62,000 nt of DNA from Zygnema cylindricum (lineage: Eukaryota > Streptophyta > Zygnematophyceae > Zygnematales > Zygnemataceae), in assembly GCA_037447655.1 (NCBI GenBank), contig JBBHKE010002503.1, forward strand, positions 177,102-239,101. Direction: 5' to 3'. The notes under the pieces are model-generated. The model saw only the letters and a list, made by a program, of their open reading frames with translations, was not told the DNA's origin and ran no database searches. Both the position numbers and the translations under genes were made by a program. Shown here in pieces: positions 49,301-59,675 of the stretch (positions within the stretch are counted from its first letter, which is position 1; the number at the start of each line of letters is the position of its first letter).

Positions 49301-50416
49301 GAGGTAGAGGGAGAGGGAAAGCCGTGAGTAATTGAGGGAGAGGGAGAGCGAAAGGCAGAGGGAGAGGGAGAGGGAAGGAGAGATCCGTGAGTACTTGGGG
49401 GAGACGGAGGGCAGAGGGAGAGGGAGAACCGTGAGTACTCGAGGGATAGGGAGAGCGAGAGCCAAAGGGAGAGGGAGAGGGAGAGCAGTGAGCACTTGAT
49501 GGAGAGGGAGAGCGAGAGCGAAAGAGAAAGGGAGACAGAGGCAGAGAAAGAGGGAGAGGGAGTGGGCGAGGGAGTGGGAGAGCAATGAGTCCTCCGTGGG
49601 GAGAGGGAGAGTGAGAGTGAAAGGCAGAGAGAGAGGGAGAGGGAGAAAAAGCTTTAAAAGTAGAGCGGTTTGGCAATTCGACGTTTTGGGCTTCTTGAAA
49701 AAAAAAGGACTGTGTTGAAAAACTGATGACGGTGGTGTTGTTGAGTGCAGGTTGTTTTGGTGAATCAAGTAACCACCAAGACAGTAGGGGACAACTCCAA
49801 GCTTGTACCGGCCATGGGTAGGCCCCTCTCTTACTCGTGTGCTCCTTTCCGGCTTCGTTAGAAGCTGAATAAGACGTGTTTTGTTAAGTTTAAGTTTGGG
49901 CATCGTGAAGCTTGTATTAATCTATCAGACCTTGTATACTAGGCTATTGCACCAACAGTATTAGTACACCCACTTTCCTATGTATTATATGACAAGTCCA
50001 CTTTGCTTGGAAATCTGAAAGCTGCCAGTCGTTGATAATGGGGACTTGCATTAGGACGCTGTCTCCCTCGTATTCCCATCAACAAGGGTGAGGGAGGAAG
50101 AGAGAGAGAAAGGGGGAGGGAGAGGGTCATCGCATATAGCCTTTCCAGTTGTTTTGGAATAATGCTCATTATGAATAATGTTCATTATTATGGGTATTAC
50201 GGTATCCATACTCCTGGTTTCCTTATGCTCACAGGTGTCAGCTGGTCACACATTTGCACCAACCGCATAATTCTCCATTGGACCGAGGGCCAGCGTACCG
50301 CTTATGTATACAAATCACCGTCCTTGAGAAACCAGAGTGCTCCATACTACATCACATCTACAGGCATCCGTGGGCTTCCTGACTATAACAAACGGCAGAA
50401 AATTGATGCAACATAA
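42689..50416 (+). CDS. RAD51C: RAD51C-like RecA-family recombinase (one unresolved junction)
   Basis: RAD51C is a RAD51 paralogue acting in homologous-recombination repair and meiosis. Exons: 42689-42800, 43592-43678, 44596-44718, 47179-47212, a fifth near 47260-47317, 47561-47606, 47857-48086, 48949-49080, 49751-49817 and 50235-50416. Motifs in order: N-terminus LPPTLRGKLLSAGFRTA, AWELLADEKS, Walker A GVPGVGKTQ, GLGGQAVYI, DTEGSFTVERAL, Walker B LIVIDSITFHFRQ, VNQVTTK, SWSHICTNRIILHW and a basic C-terminus (NKRQKI), like the nuclear signal of plant RAD51C. Length would be ~356 codons, near the family norm of ~360. Every junction has GT-AG and consistent phase except exon 4 to exon 5. There the GT donor at 47,213 has no AG acceptor giving the right frame, and exon 5 encodes ~12 extra residues after LSVD. 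The gene is therefore either wrongly assembled, unusually spliced or a young pseudogene. Confidence 0.85.
43080..43410. repeat. (TATGTG)n microsatellite in RAD51C intron 1
   Basis: About 300 bp of hexanucleotide TATGTG with CG-containing variants (TACGTG, TGCGTA). A ~25-base poly-T run follows at 43,457-43,482. Long open frames of Val/Cys/Tyr or Thr/His here are translations of the repeat. Confidence 0.95.
45437..45660 (+). mobile_element. TA-target MITE in RAD51C intron 3 (copy A)
   Basis: This is a 224-bp element bounded by TA on both sides. Its inverted ends are CACCATGAATCGTTGTTAG and, reverse-complemented, CACTGTGTATCGCTATTAG. Its interior (GGCATTTATATTAGTGTTATT onward) is homologous, in opposite orientation, to the element at 48,244-48,440. 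It is non-coding. Confidence 0.75.
46558..46759 (+). mobile_element. TA-target MITE in RAD51C intron 3 (copy C)
   Basis: This is a 202-bp segment between TA dinucleotides, with ends CACCATGAGTCGTTATTTG and, reverse-complemented, CATTGTGAATCACTATTAG. They match the terminal repeat of copy A and of the larger elements at 53,882 and 55,828. The interior is unlike copies A and B. Confidence 0.55.
48244..48440 (-). mobile_element. TA-target MITE in RAD51C intron 7 (copy B)
   Basis: This is a 197-bp element between TA dinucleotides. Read on the minus strand it starts CACCGTCGGAGTGGGGTTT and ends with the inverted counterpart (CAACATGAAACCCCATTAG after reversal). Its interior aligns with copy A on the plus strand through the TTTGAACCATTTAA block. 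It lies just downstream of RAD51C exon 7. Confidence 0.75.
49081..49655 (+). repeat. Minisatellite carrying repeated splice-donor sequence, RAD51C intron 8
   Basis: A GGGAGA-rich minisatellite with units of about 45-75 bp begins exactly at the exon 8 donor. The donor phrase GTGAGTACTCGAGGGAGAGG recurs with small changes at about 49,081, 49,147, 49,228 (as GTGAATACTCGAGGG), 49,280, 49,324, 49,387, 49,431 and 49,488 (as GTGAGCACTTG). The Pro/Ser/Leu-rich minus-strand open frames across it are artefacts of the repeat. Confidence 0.9.
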
Positions 50417-51194
50417 TCCTTTTCCGACTAGGGGAAATTGGTGAATCCTATGGAAACTGGTTTTTTTCATCCCATCATGGAAACTGCTTTTACGGCAATG
50501 GATGGACAGTGGGTTCTATGTTGTTGTTGTTGCCTCAGAAGGTTGAAGCTCTACAGGTCACAACAATTTTGGTGGGAGCTCGAAAAAAGTGAAAAGGGAA
50601 AAGGTTTGGAGAAACCACACCTCTCCTGTTTAGTTTTTTCTGGAATTCAGAGATCGTGTTCTAGCACCGTATTCTAGTGTACTGGATCTCGTCCCTTCTG
50701 ATGAATTGACGGTTTTTGTTCGTTGACTTTCTTTTCAAATTGCCTGTTTCTCTCTATACGGCTACAATTTTGAAGCTTTTTTTGGGTGAACGGTCACCAT
50801 AGTTAGCTTTTCCACCTTTAACTATCAGCCTCTATTTTAGCTATCAGCTCATATTGTGAGCTCGTTTCTGTATAAAAGACAGTTTGTTTTAAACCACTTT
50901 GTTGCACATAATGTTAGTTTTTGTATTTTTACCAAATACCCTTGACTGATGCCAATTGGTTTTTTTGTTTTTGAGAGACAATGCATACTGTGGTTGTTGT
51001 TACTATCTGTTCTATGTTTCAAACGTGTGAAAACAATCGGAAATGCTATCCTGGTGACCCGTACTAGACTCGGAATATGCCCCAAAAACCGTTTGATTAC
51101 GGAATTCCCCATTAGTATGGGGTCACCATACAGTGTTTCCAATGGTTTTTGCACATTTGAACTGTAATGTGTTCTTCAGAAAATTCCAAATTCT
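50417..51194. other. RAD51C 3' flank
   Basis: Presumed 3' UTR and spacer, T-rich with no recognised coding sequence. Confidence 0.5.
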
Positions 51195-51465
51195 GTTTTT
51201 AGGAAAACACACCTGTTTGATAAATTTACACCAGTTTGTAGGAAAACACACCTTTTTGTTATGAATTCACACCAGTTTTTACGCAAAGCACACCAAATTC
51301 TGGTTTATGCACCTCAGTTTTGCGCAAGACACTTTTTTTATAAATTTAGACCAATTTTTTGAAAAACACACCATATTTTTAAATATGCACACCACTTTTC
51401 CGCAAAACACACCTTTTTATGATAAATCTACACCCGTTTGTAGGAAAACACACCCCAAAAAACCT
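51195..51465. repeat. AT-rich minisatellite (about 50-bp unit, 4-5 copies)
   Basis: Diverged tandem copies are built on GGAAAACACACCTTTTT, then ATAAATTTACACCAGTTTGTA. The clearest starts are near 51,202, 51,240, 51,361 and 51,440. It is non-coding. Confidence 0.75.
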
Positions 51466-53832
51466 TAACAGAGTTTACTAATGGATGTCCACTCGTTCCT
51501 TTTCCTTTCACACCTCCTCCCCTCTTCTCACTATTTATAAATTCTTAGTTTTTTTTTTATGGAAGAAACTCTTCAGCTTTTTTTAAACGAGGAACTAAAT
51601 TTTTTAATGCGATTTTCTATACTTTTTCGGGACAATTATTCTAGCTATCCTTGGTATCTTTTTTTTTTTTCTTTTTTTTTTTGTACTTCAATTCTCACAT
51701 AGTTAAGAAATAAACAACGCGTCTCTTTTTGTCTCGTAAACAACATGGCTTGCTGATATGCTTGGAAAGTCCTTCCTGAGCAAGCATTTCCAATCTGCCT
51801 TGGGTGCAGCTAGATTCGAATCTGCCTTGGGTGACTGTTTAAAATTTTAGAGGCTCCTTTGTACTCTTCAGGAGAAAAACATCGCTGTACATTACCCTAA
51901 CATAACAAAAATATCAACCTCATAAATCCCTCGAACTTGGCGTAGCACGCGAACATGTTAACAATAAATCAAATAGTGATAGAATGGATGTAGCATCTAG
52001 CCAAGCGCTATAACTGGGGACTCACCCAAAGGAGAAATCACACATGACAAGAGTTTGAAGGAAGCGCCTTGGTTACCTCAGATTTAGTGGTGGTGACAAT
52101 ATTCTTATACATTAATTCTTGGACATGTATAATTGGCTCCGTAATGAAGGTGGAGAAAATCAAGTGGAGGAACAACACACACAAATGAAGCCATTGTCTA
52201 AAACACAAAGGGTGATAAGAGCAACAACAAGAATCGGTAGATAACAACTCCTTATATGGACAGGCGCCACAAGTGTTGTGAACACTAACTCCGAGAAGAG
52301 AAAGGATGCCTCAGTGGATGACGTAGGGCCAACTTAACAATTGAATGCCTCTTAACCCACTAAATCATGAAATACGATCATCAAAGATAAGACAATTGTA
52401 GAGGTGCGAGGGGAAGTAATTGTAAAGTAAGAAGGGGGGACTTCCTTGGCAAATCATGGAAGTGGGTTACTGAAAAACTTAAGCCCAGTGAGAAACCTAT
52501 CACACAAATTCTAAAAAGCATGTGCATGGATGGCCTACCAAAGAATGGGTGACTAGGATGTGAGCGAGCAACACACCTCGATGATTAAACGTAAAGGTTG
52601 AGCTAGACCTAACGCCTTTGAAGGAATTAGTCAATGTGCTAATTTATGTAGTGAACCACTAGAGGGAACTTGTAAAAAATGAAAGTGGAGGAAAAGGCCG
52701 TTGGTTACAAAAATGAACAAGATTGAATGTGCCGTCAACCACTTAAAGAGAAATGGAAAATAAAGGCAAGAACTCCTAGGGCGCATAAATGAGCAAGGGC
52801 AAATACAAGTCTTCCCAAAGGAATGCCCTAACGAGTGCGACCACCACTAAAGGGTTACCTTAACGAGAGTCGGTCACGAAGGAAAGAGGAAACCGACCAC
52901 TTTGAGCTAAGAATGATATGTTGTTGGTAAAAGAATAAAAGGTACACTGAAACGGAAGATGTGAGCAATCGGTGATGGGGCAACCATAAGCCGACAAAGC
53001 TAGCTGTCCGATCCATCTAATTAAAGGCATTTGAAATATCGATAGAAGACTAACGCGAATATTGTGGTCCTTTGCTTCACAACCCCCATCTAGTAACCAC
53101 CCCAAAGTTATGTGACAAAATTTAGCGGGGATTGGAGCTAGATACATATGGGATGGCATTGGCCATGAACGATATAAATGTTTGCCCACAACGATGGGAC
53201 GAATTCTCTCATTGGGCTTCCTGAAACGTAATGGACATAAAAGGGTTCAATAGCTTTTGATTTTGAAACATCACCAAATCATGCACTAAAAATTTGAATT
53301 GTAGGAAAGGTATGATGACATCATAGGGGAGCGATGTCGCTGGAAAATTTTGATTGTTTTCAACTTCGTCCTAACTTAACAACGGCCTATATTTAAAGGT
53401 TTTCATAACGATGATCAAAGGTCTATAATTCGCATAGAGATATGCGATTGATTACGTATATCACAGTCGGTTTCTTGAATGTAACGGGCTCCCAAACGGG
53501 TATCGCCCGATACGTTTAGTTTTGGTTTCCGCTGGTAAAGATCATACAAAAAACTTGTTGAGTACAAAAATAGTTCGAAATAGCCATAAAAGCTCAAAAT
53601 TTTACATTGTACTATAGAATTTGGTTGGAGCTATTTTCGCCTTTTTTGTTTTGCTATTTTCACTTCTTGTACCCAATACCTATACAAATTGTTTGTAAGC
53701 AGCATGCGGAAGGGTCGTAAATTTCACAATTGATTATGGCAAATTGTCGGGGTTCGTATACATTGTGGGGCGCATAAAGACAAAACCTCAATCAAGATTC
53801 AAAGAGATTTGTGTCGTTATTGACGACGGTAG
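51466..53832. other. Gene-free stretch, possibly an old transposon
   Basis: T-rich runs at 51,660-51,690 are followed by 52.0-53.2 kb of more balanced composition, with short minus-strand open frames (for example 52,860-53,189) that I cannot assign. It could be an eroded mobile element, but I find no reverse transcriptase or transposase motif and no defined ends. Confidence 0.35.
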
Positions 53833-53881
53833 TAAATCTAGGGAATTGCTAATCGCAGAGACGATTTTTGCTGCGCGCAGG

Positions 53882-54374
53882 TACACCGCGAATCGCTATT
53901 AGCGTACATGACGCTAATTGGGGTACCCCTTTTTTTGGGGCAAATTCTCAAATAGAATAAAGTACGCTAAATGTTTTTGCACGTTATTTGAGGTACCCCG
54001 CTCAATGCGGTTCATAACTGTAATTTAGTTCCCTTTTAAATAGTGTGGTGTACGGACTGCCAGATCTGTACTATTCCGTACATTTTTAAATTTAAAAGTA
54101 CAGAAAATATAATAATATATAATTGCGTAAATATTTTCCGGCATACGCAGATGTCAAAAAAACGCGACGGCGTACGATTTGAACAGTTTCGTACATATAC
54201 ATGTTTTAGTGTGGACATATTATGTGCTGAAAATTTTTACAAAGCAGTTTACAAATTAGAGTACATGATAAATTAGAATCATGGTGTACCCGAAAAAACA
54301 CAATTTACCGTAAAGTACGCTAATTGTTTCATTACGCTATCTATTTCATTACGCTAATAGCGATTCACGGTGTA
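53882..54374. mobile_element. TA-target MITE nested in the fold-back element
   Basis: The ends are TA-CACCGCGAATCGCTATTAG and, reverse-complemented, TA-CACCGTGAATCGCTATTAG. The intact opposite arm of the host element reads GCGCGCAGATAGTTGTC at the matching place. This arm reads GCGCGCAGG-TA, element, TA-GTTGTC, so insertion duplicated a TA. TA duplication marks the Tc1/mariner-Stowaway class. The element is 493 bp and non-coding. Confidence 0.85.
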
Positions 54375-54844
54375 GTTGTCAAAAATTGTACATTTTGAAA
54401 TACAGTTCCGTACAAGCTACGTACCTTTAAGTTCATATTTGACGGTCAATCCGGCGAACAACTTTGACTGGCGGAATATTGTACTGGCAGTTAAAAAAGT
54501 GTCGAGCTTGCGAACGTCGACCGTCATAAAAAAATATACAATTCACGCGGCTGGCGCAGGTTTACTGTAACAAAACCGCGGCAGCCACATATAAATAAAA
54601 TGGCTGCACGCAGATAGTTTCTCACTTCACGTGAGCTCATCGATATTTATACGCGGGTACGCTTTTTTGTTTTGTACGAAGTTTATTTCGTTTCGTGCGA
54701 GTTTATACATATTGTACGTCATCCTTAAATTTATGTCCAAGTTCAGTGTAACGGTTCGCGATTAGTGCCGCTAAGTCAAATGTAGGTGTGAGAGCATGTT
54801 CGTGTGTGCTCTCACAGTGGAGCCCACGTGAAGTGAGCAACTAC

Positions 54845-54950
54845 CTGCGCGCAGCCATTTTATTTATATGTTGCGCGCAGCCATTTTATTTATATGTTGC
54901 GCGCAGCCATTTTATTTATATGTTGCGCGCAGCCATTTTATTTATATGTG
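54845..54950 (+). repeat. 26-bp tandem repeat, four copies, in one arm of the fold-back element
   Basis: The unit TTGCGCGCAGCCATTTTATT plus TATATG occurs four times (the first with a CCTGCGCGCAG start). The opposite arm has a single unit near 54,585, so the expansion arose after the arms formed. Confidence 0.9.
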
Positions 54951-55214
54951 GCTGCCGCAGTTTTGTTACAGTAAACCTGCGCCCACCGTGTGAATTGTTT
55001 CTTTTTTTTTATGACAGTCGACGTTCGCAAGCGCGATACTTTTTTAACCGCCGTTACAATATTTCGCCAATAAAAATTTGTTCGACGGGTTTAACGTCAA
55101 ATCTGAACTTAAAGGTACGTAGCTTGTACGAAACTGTACTTCAAATGTACAATTTCTGACAACTATCTGCGCGCAGCAAAAATAGTCTCTGCGATTAGCA
55201 ATTCCCTAAATCTA

Positions 55215-55819
55215 AAACCTTAATTGATACGCTTGACAAAGTTTCAGAGCATGTCACATTGTCACGTATAGCCTGCGCGCATGACAACCTGCCAGATCAT
55301 TTCACGTTTAGGCATGAGTCTTTTAGAAGGCGCCTTATAAAAAGACATTATACTACTTCATAGGACGCATATCGGTCGATTGAGTTTCACCTATATCAAG
55401 GGTTTCACCTATATCAAGGGAAAGTCTACGTCAGAGGTCACAAAAGTAAAAATTTCAACAAGCCGAATCCGACAATTTTTTTTTTTACCAGGCTTACCCG
55501 CCCGTACCCATTCTTTTTTTTTAATCACCCGGCCGAATCCGGCCGGCCCCCAAAATCCATTCCGGATCCGGCGCGGCCGGCTGGGTACTGATCGGTACGG
55601 ATTCGGGTACCCGATCGTGACCTTTGGTCTACATGTCAGCTAAAAAGTGAGTTTTGCGAACCTTGACGATTTGTCTATTAAATATGCGTACGAAGAACAC
55701 CGATTTCATTGTGCGGTTTTGAGATTTATGCCTCTTAAACTTTTGCGTACGTACGGCTGGGTACATCAGGTACACGAAGGTGAAAAAAGCAAAAAAAGGC
55801 GAAAAAACAGGTTAGGTTC
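55215..55819. other. Spacer between two transposons
   Basis: It contains a short direct repeat (TTTCACCTATATCAAGGG twice near 55,386) and a GC-rich patch of CCGGCC palindromes at 55,530-55,620. No gene is seen. Confidence 0.5.
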
Positions 55820-55827
55820 GTTACAAG

Positions 55828-56347
55828 TACACCGCGAATAGTAATTAGAGTAAATAACGCTAATTCGGTCGCCCTAATTTTCGACTCTATCACGTTAAAT
55901 AGAGTTAATGATTATAGTTTTTTCATTATACTATTTAAGGTAAAGCTTAATTAGCGTTTAATTATTCTAATATAGTGTCGTTCGAAATAGTGTGGCGTAC
56001 GGTCGGTGTTTGACCGTGCAAAACTTTACTTTATTAACTAGAATAGTACTTTATTAACTATAAAAGTACAAAAAATGATTTAGTATAGGCCGTTATCATG
56101 TCACTGCGTTTTCACAAACCGCATAGTGCAAACGTCATAATGACGTAGATTTGTATGTTTTGTTAGATTTTGTACGTCTACCTAACTTAGTAAAGATATT
56201 TGGCGCGGATTAATTAGAGTTATTGGACAACTTAGAGTAATTTTTTTTTTTTTAAAAGGGTCAATCACACAAATTATAATAAATGACTCTATTTTTTTCA
56301 TTTTTTTACTCTAATTTTTTCTTTACTCTAGTTACGATCGCGGTATA
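55828..56347. mobile_element. TA-target MITE nested at the tip of the hAT-like element
   Basis: It starts TA-CACCGCGAATAGTAATTAG and ends with the reverse complement of TA-TACCGCGATCGTAACTAG. The host terminus resumes as TA-GTGTTGTTC. The insertion therefore hit the TA that forms the first two bases of the host element. Its interior is shared, inverted, with the truncated element at 2476-2800. Confidence 0.75.
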
Positions 56348-56937
56348 GTGTTGTTCATCGGGTAAATTCATATCGCAATAATTTCGATATTCGATATATC
56401 GAATATCGATCGACTAGACTCCTCGATTTATCGTACCGAGACCAACATAAATCATCGCAATATATATCGCGATATATAGTATTTTTTAAATTTAATATTT
56501 TATATAATATGTTAATTTAGCTAAAAAGACAAAATGTATGATATGCCACGTACGACGTGATTTTGGTTCCGTGAATTTTAAGGTAGACGACGCAAAATGT
56601 AACCGATAAAAATGTACTAATTTTGTAATTCATATAAGTACATATTTAGTACGTAAAGAACTTCACATACGAAAAGTTCACACTAATTTAGTCAAATTAT
56701 GATATGAAAAAAAAAATGCAGACTAAATTTGCAGACTGCTCGTTTCAGGTTTACAGGGAGGAATACCTACCAATCTGCATAATAAATGTTAATTTTTATT
56801 ATTAATTTTTATTCATTATTTTTTTTTTGTGTAAAAAATGTGAACTTTTATTATTGTTTTTAGGGTTAATTTTTTGAAGTGTACAAAATGTGAAAGTTTA
56901 TTAATTTTTTTATTAATTTGGAGTAACAATAAGCTAC

Positions 56938-57060
56938 AACTACCAGCTGCAGTAGTATAGTACTGCCAGCAGCAGTAGTGCTGCTCAGCAGTAGTACTAG
57001 CAGCAACAGCAACAGTACTAGCAGCAGCATCAGCGGCAGTAATAGCAGCAGCAGTAACAA
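56938..57060. repeat. AGC/AGT trinucleotide-rich tract
   Basis: Imperfect (AGC)n/(AGT)n repeats lie inside the hAT-like element. The minus-strand poly-Leu open frame here is an artefact of the repeat. Confidence 0.85.
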
Positions 57061-57261
57061 GTATAGTTTTTTTTTTTGTTTAAAGCTTTGATACATCTGT
57101 GATACGATATATCGCCGATATATTGGCGATATATCACGATATATAGCTTTTCGATATATCGATTATCGGGTACCTGAAATTCGATACATATCGAATATCG
57201 GCAAATGGTCCTCGATACCCAACACTAGCTACAAGTTTCGCCCGGCACTGAATCTAATCTG

Positions 57262-57400
57262 TACACCGCCAATCGCTATTAGCGTATAGGTTTCTTTAGC
57301 GTATAGGAATAAATACTGTGATTTATGCTAATTAAAAATTTGAAAATTTTGAAAAAAAAACATACACTCTAATTGTTCAATAATGCTAATATGGGTCTTT
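57262..57400. mobile_element. Left end of another TA-target MITE
   Basis: TA-CACCGCCAATCGCTATTAG matches the family terminus, and GCTAAT-type subterminal repeats follow. A matching right end was not found; the element may be eroded or extend to about 57.8 kb. Confidence 0.5.
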
Positions 57401-59675
57401 GGAAAAAAATGTCGATTGCAAAGCATGCTTACACTAATATAGATGCCGGTACGCAATTTTTTGAAATCGTGACGCCAAATCTAAGTGATTCATGCGATAC
57501 ATGTTATTCTATTTTGCATGATTAAGCGTCCGTGACTGCGTCGTAAAGCGAGCATTTTTGTCGGTTAGTAAGAGATGTAACTTTTTTTGGTTGTAACGCC
57601 GTTCTACGCGCTTATTTCGAAAAAACTTGGTCTTGTTAGATGTACTCCTACGATCTTGCATGCGTTAATAAGGGTTTTTAACGCTAATAATGTCGCAATG
57701 CTTTGTTTTATTAGAGTGAATTAATGCAAATATGTGTTTTAACTCTAAAAAGGTTGCACTCCCATTTGTCTTTTCCGCTTGTGACCGGTATTAGCGTTAA
57801 TGTTGTAACGTATTAGAGTAAACGCTTATTCTAAATTCGTCCAAAATGTACAATCTCAACAACCACCTTGTCTCAAGCATAATGTGATTGGTCGCCCAGA
57901 TTTACACGTGGACAATTTTATATCCACGTAAACATTACGGCTCCAACACGACATCAAACAAACCGCCTGTCATACCCGCCGCCATTCCAAATACGATCCG
58001 TTTATTCAATTAGCAGCAAACAGTTACCATGGCTCTTTCATGAAAATCGTCCGTCGCCTACCGCGTGCATACTCCTCCTCCCAAAACTGACGCAAAATTT
58101 GAAACTTTCCCGCTTTCTCTGGGTCGTCTAATTTTTTTGGATAATTCACTGACACGCCAAATATTAAAATTCATATTTTGAACACCGAAAGTTTGAGAAA
58201 AGGTTTCCCTCTTTTTTGTCCCACTTCTTTATTTTTACTTGGTATATATATCCGTCGTTCAGTCCAACAATGGCACTCTCTTACTGCATTCTCCATTTAT
58301 CTAGGCTTATGCATCCCTATTATTTGCTTTGTATCCATTTTTGGCCAATACGTTTATTTTATAATTGCAAATATGTGGCCCACTACTTCCCATATTACCA
58401 CTTTTTTTGCGGCGAAAAACACAACTACGGCTTGATTTTTACCACCACTAGCCGAAGAGGACATGGATTGTAGCAAAACCCAAAGGACCCGACCCACTGA
58501 GTGAAGAAATGGGATCACCCAACGTGGACCCCCTCGTGGAAGGAGCTACTAGCGGAGATTTGGACTCACCGTGTGATAATTACGGGAACGTCTAGGTGTC
58601 GAACCAAAAAATTCATCAAGTTTCAACGAATATTACTCGACTTTGAGTAATCAATTGGATGATCGCCGATTGTCATGAGAATGGAAAGGAATTGCTCGTC
58701 CCAAAGACTATAAAAAAGTTTACGCAACATTTTACGGGGGTGTATCGTACAAGTAAGAGTTTTTAACATTCCTCCTTCTCTTCATATAGCTAACCCTGGT
58801 TGCCTCATTTGTGTGACGCCAACTCCCCTTGATTCTAATTTAATTTGACGAATTGAATAATTTATGTTTAATTATTTCTCCCTCATATTGTATGTTTGTG
58901 TATGCCCCATTACCCCCCCCCCCCCTCGTGTTGTTATGATGGGTGGTTGTGCAAAGTCGCCCAATCCATTTTTGCAATGAGTTCAAATCAATGGACATGC
59001 GACGACATGGTGTCGGCGCCTGAATGTGGCGAATGAAAGGCTACTACATTGGACTGTCGCCAAATGTAGGAGAAATCCAAAAGGCGACAACAATACGTCG
59101 TCGCCTCAACGTTGGATGTTTCCAAAAAAAGACTTCGTGTCGGTTAAACATGTAGCCATCACTTAAAGGTAACGTATGTGAAACGTCGAACAGGCAACGA
59201 TGACCAATATTGAAATCGTATAGTAAATTAGACGTGGGATCCATTGTTTCGTTTCGTCACCCCACCGTTGGAATTGTCGAGCGTATACATGGACCATACA
59301 TAATGTAAGTATCCATAGCATGAAATTGTAGTGTTTTACATTGGTATGTACTTTTCATCAAAATAGGGTTATAGGTTACTATTTTTTGTTTTTTCTCCAC
59401 TTTTTGTAGTTGCGTCTTATTCACTTCTTTTTTACACGCGTCTTTGAAGCAACGCTATGGAGGGGAGCAGCCAGCAAAGTAGGCGACTACGTACCATGAA
59501 GGCTTTTCGTCGTCGCTATCCTCCCCTTGTTACGGCGGCCGGCGAAGAGTTAGTGAGGCAACGGGAAGCGACAACCTTGTTAGCCATTGGATGGGAAGGA
59601 GAAAAGAGGGAAAGGAAGGAAAATGGGGCATTTGTTGAGGTGAGTAGGGAGGAGGGGGTAGATGTTGAGGAGGAA
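57401..59675. other. Gene-free stretch with promoter-like but uninterpreted sequence
   Basis: There is a TATATATA box-like sequence at about 58,240 and short open frames (58,178-58,473; 59,044-59,244 minus; 59,457-59,726) with no family match. They may be fragments of an old transposon gene, but no catalytic motif supports this. Confidence 0.35.

Larger units (their letters stand above)
53841..55206. mobile_element. Long-inverted-repeat (fold-back) element with 8-bp target duplication
   Basis: The ends are GGGAATTGCTAATCGCAGAG and its reverse complement. TAAATCTA flanks both sides (53,833-53,840 and 55,207-55,214), a perfect 8-bp duplication as made by hAT-type transposases. The inverted arms are several hundred bp: they share AAGCTACGTACCTTTAAGTTC, TTGCGAACGTCGAC, GCGCAGGTTTACTGTAAC, TATAAATAAAATGGCTGC and TCACTTCACGTG in mirrored order. 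The left arm runs 53,841-54,632 and includes a nested MITE; the right arm runs about 54,824-55,206. The ~190-bp centre is unique. No transposase is present, so it is non-autonomous. Confidence 0.85.
55828..57227. mobile_element. hAT-like element with 8-bp flanking repeat
   Basis: The right end is CCCAACACTA, and the left end is TAGTGTTGTTC split by a nested MITE. These are inverted repeats of the TAGTGTTG type. The flanks are GTTACAAG (55,820-55,827) and GCTACAAG (57,228-57,235), an 8-bp duplication with one mismatch. Subterminal regions are rich in CGATATATCG-type palindromes (56,380-56,490 and 57,100-57,200). No transposase frame was found, so it is non-autonomous. Confidence 0.7.

Noticed and set aside
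48882-49903. Pro/Ser/Leu-rich minus-strand frames of 264-291 codons
   Set aside because: They translate the purine-rich intron 8 minisatellite and run over RAD51C exons on the other strand.
52860-53189. Minus-strand frame of 109 codons as a possible transposase or retroelement fragment
   Set aside because: No reverse transcriptase, integrase or DDE motif, and no element ends around it.
56866-57096. Poly-Leu minus-strand frame
   Set aside because: It translates an AGC/AGT repeat inside a non-autonomous transposon.
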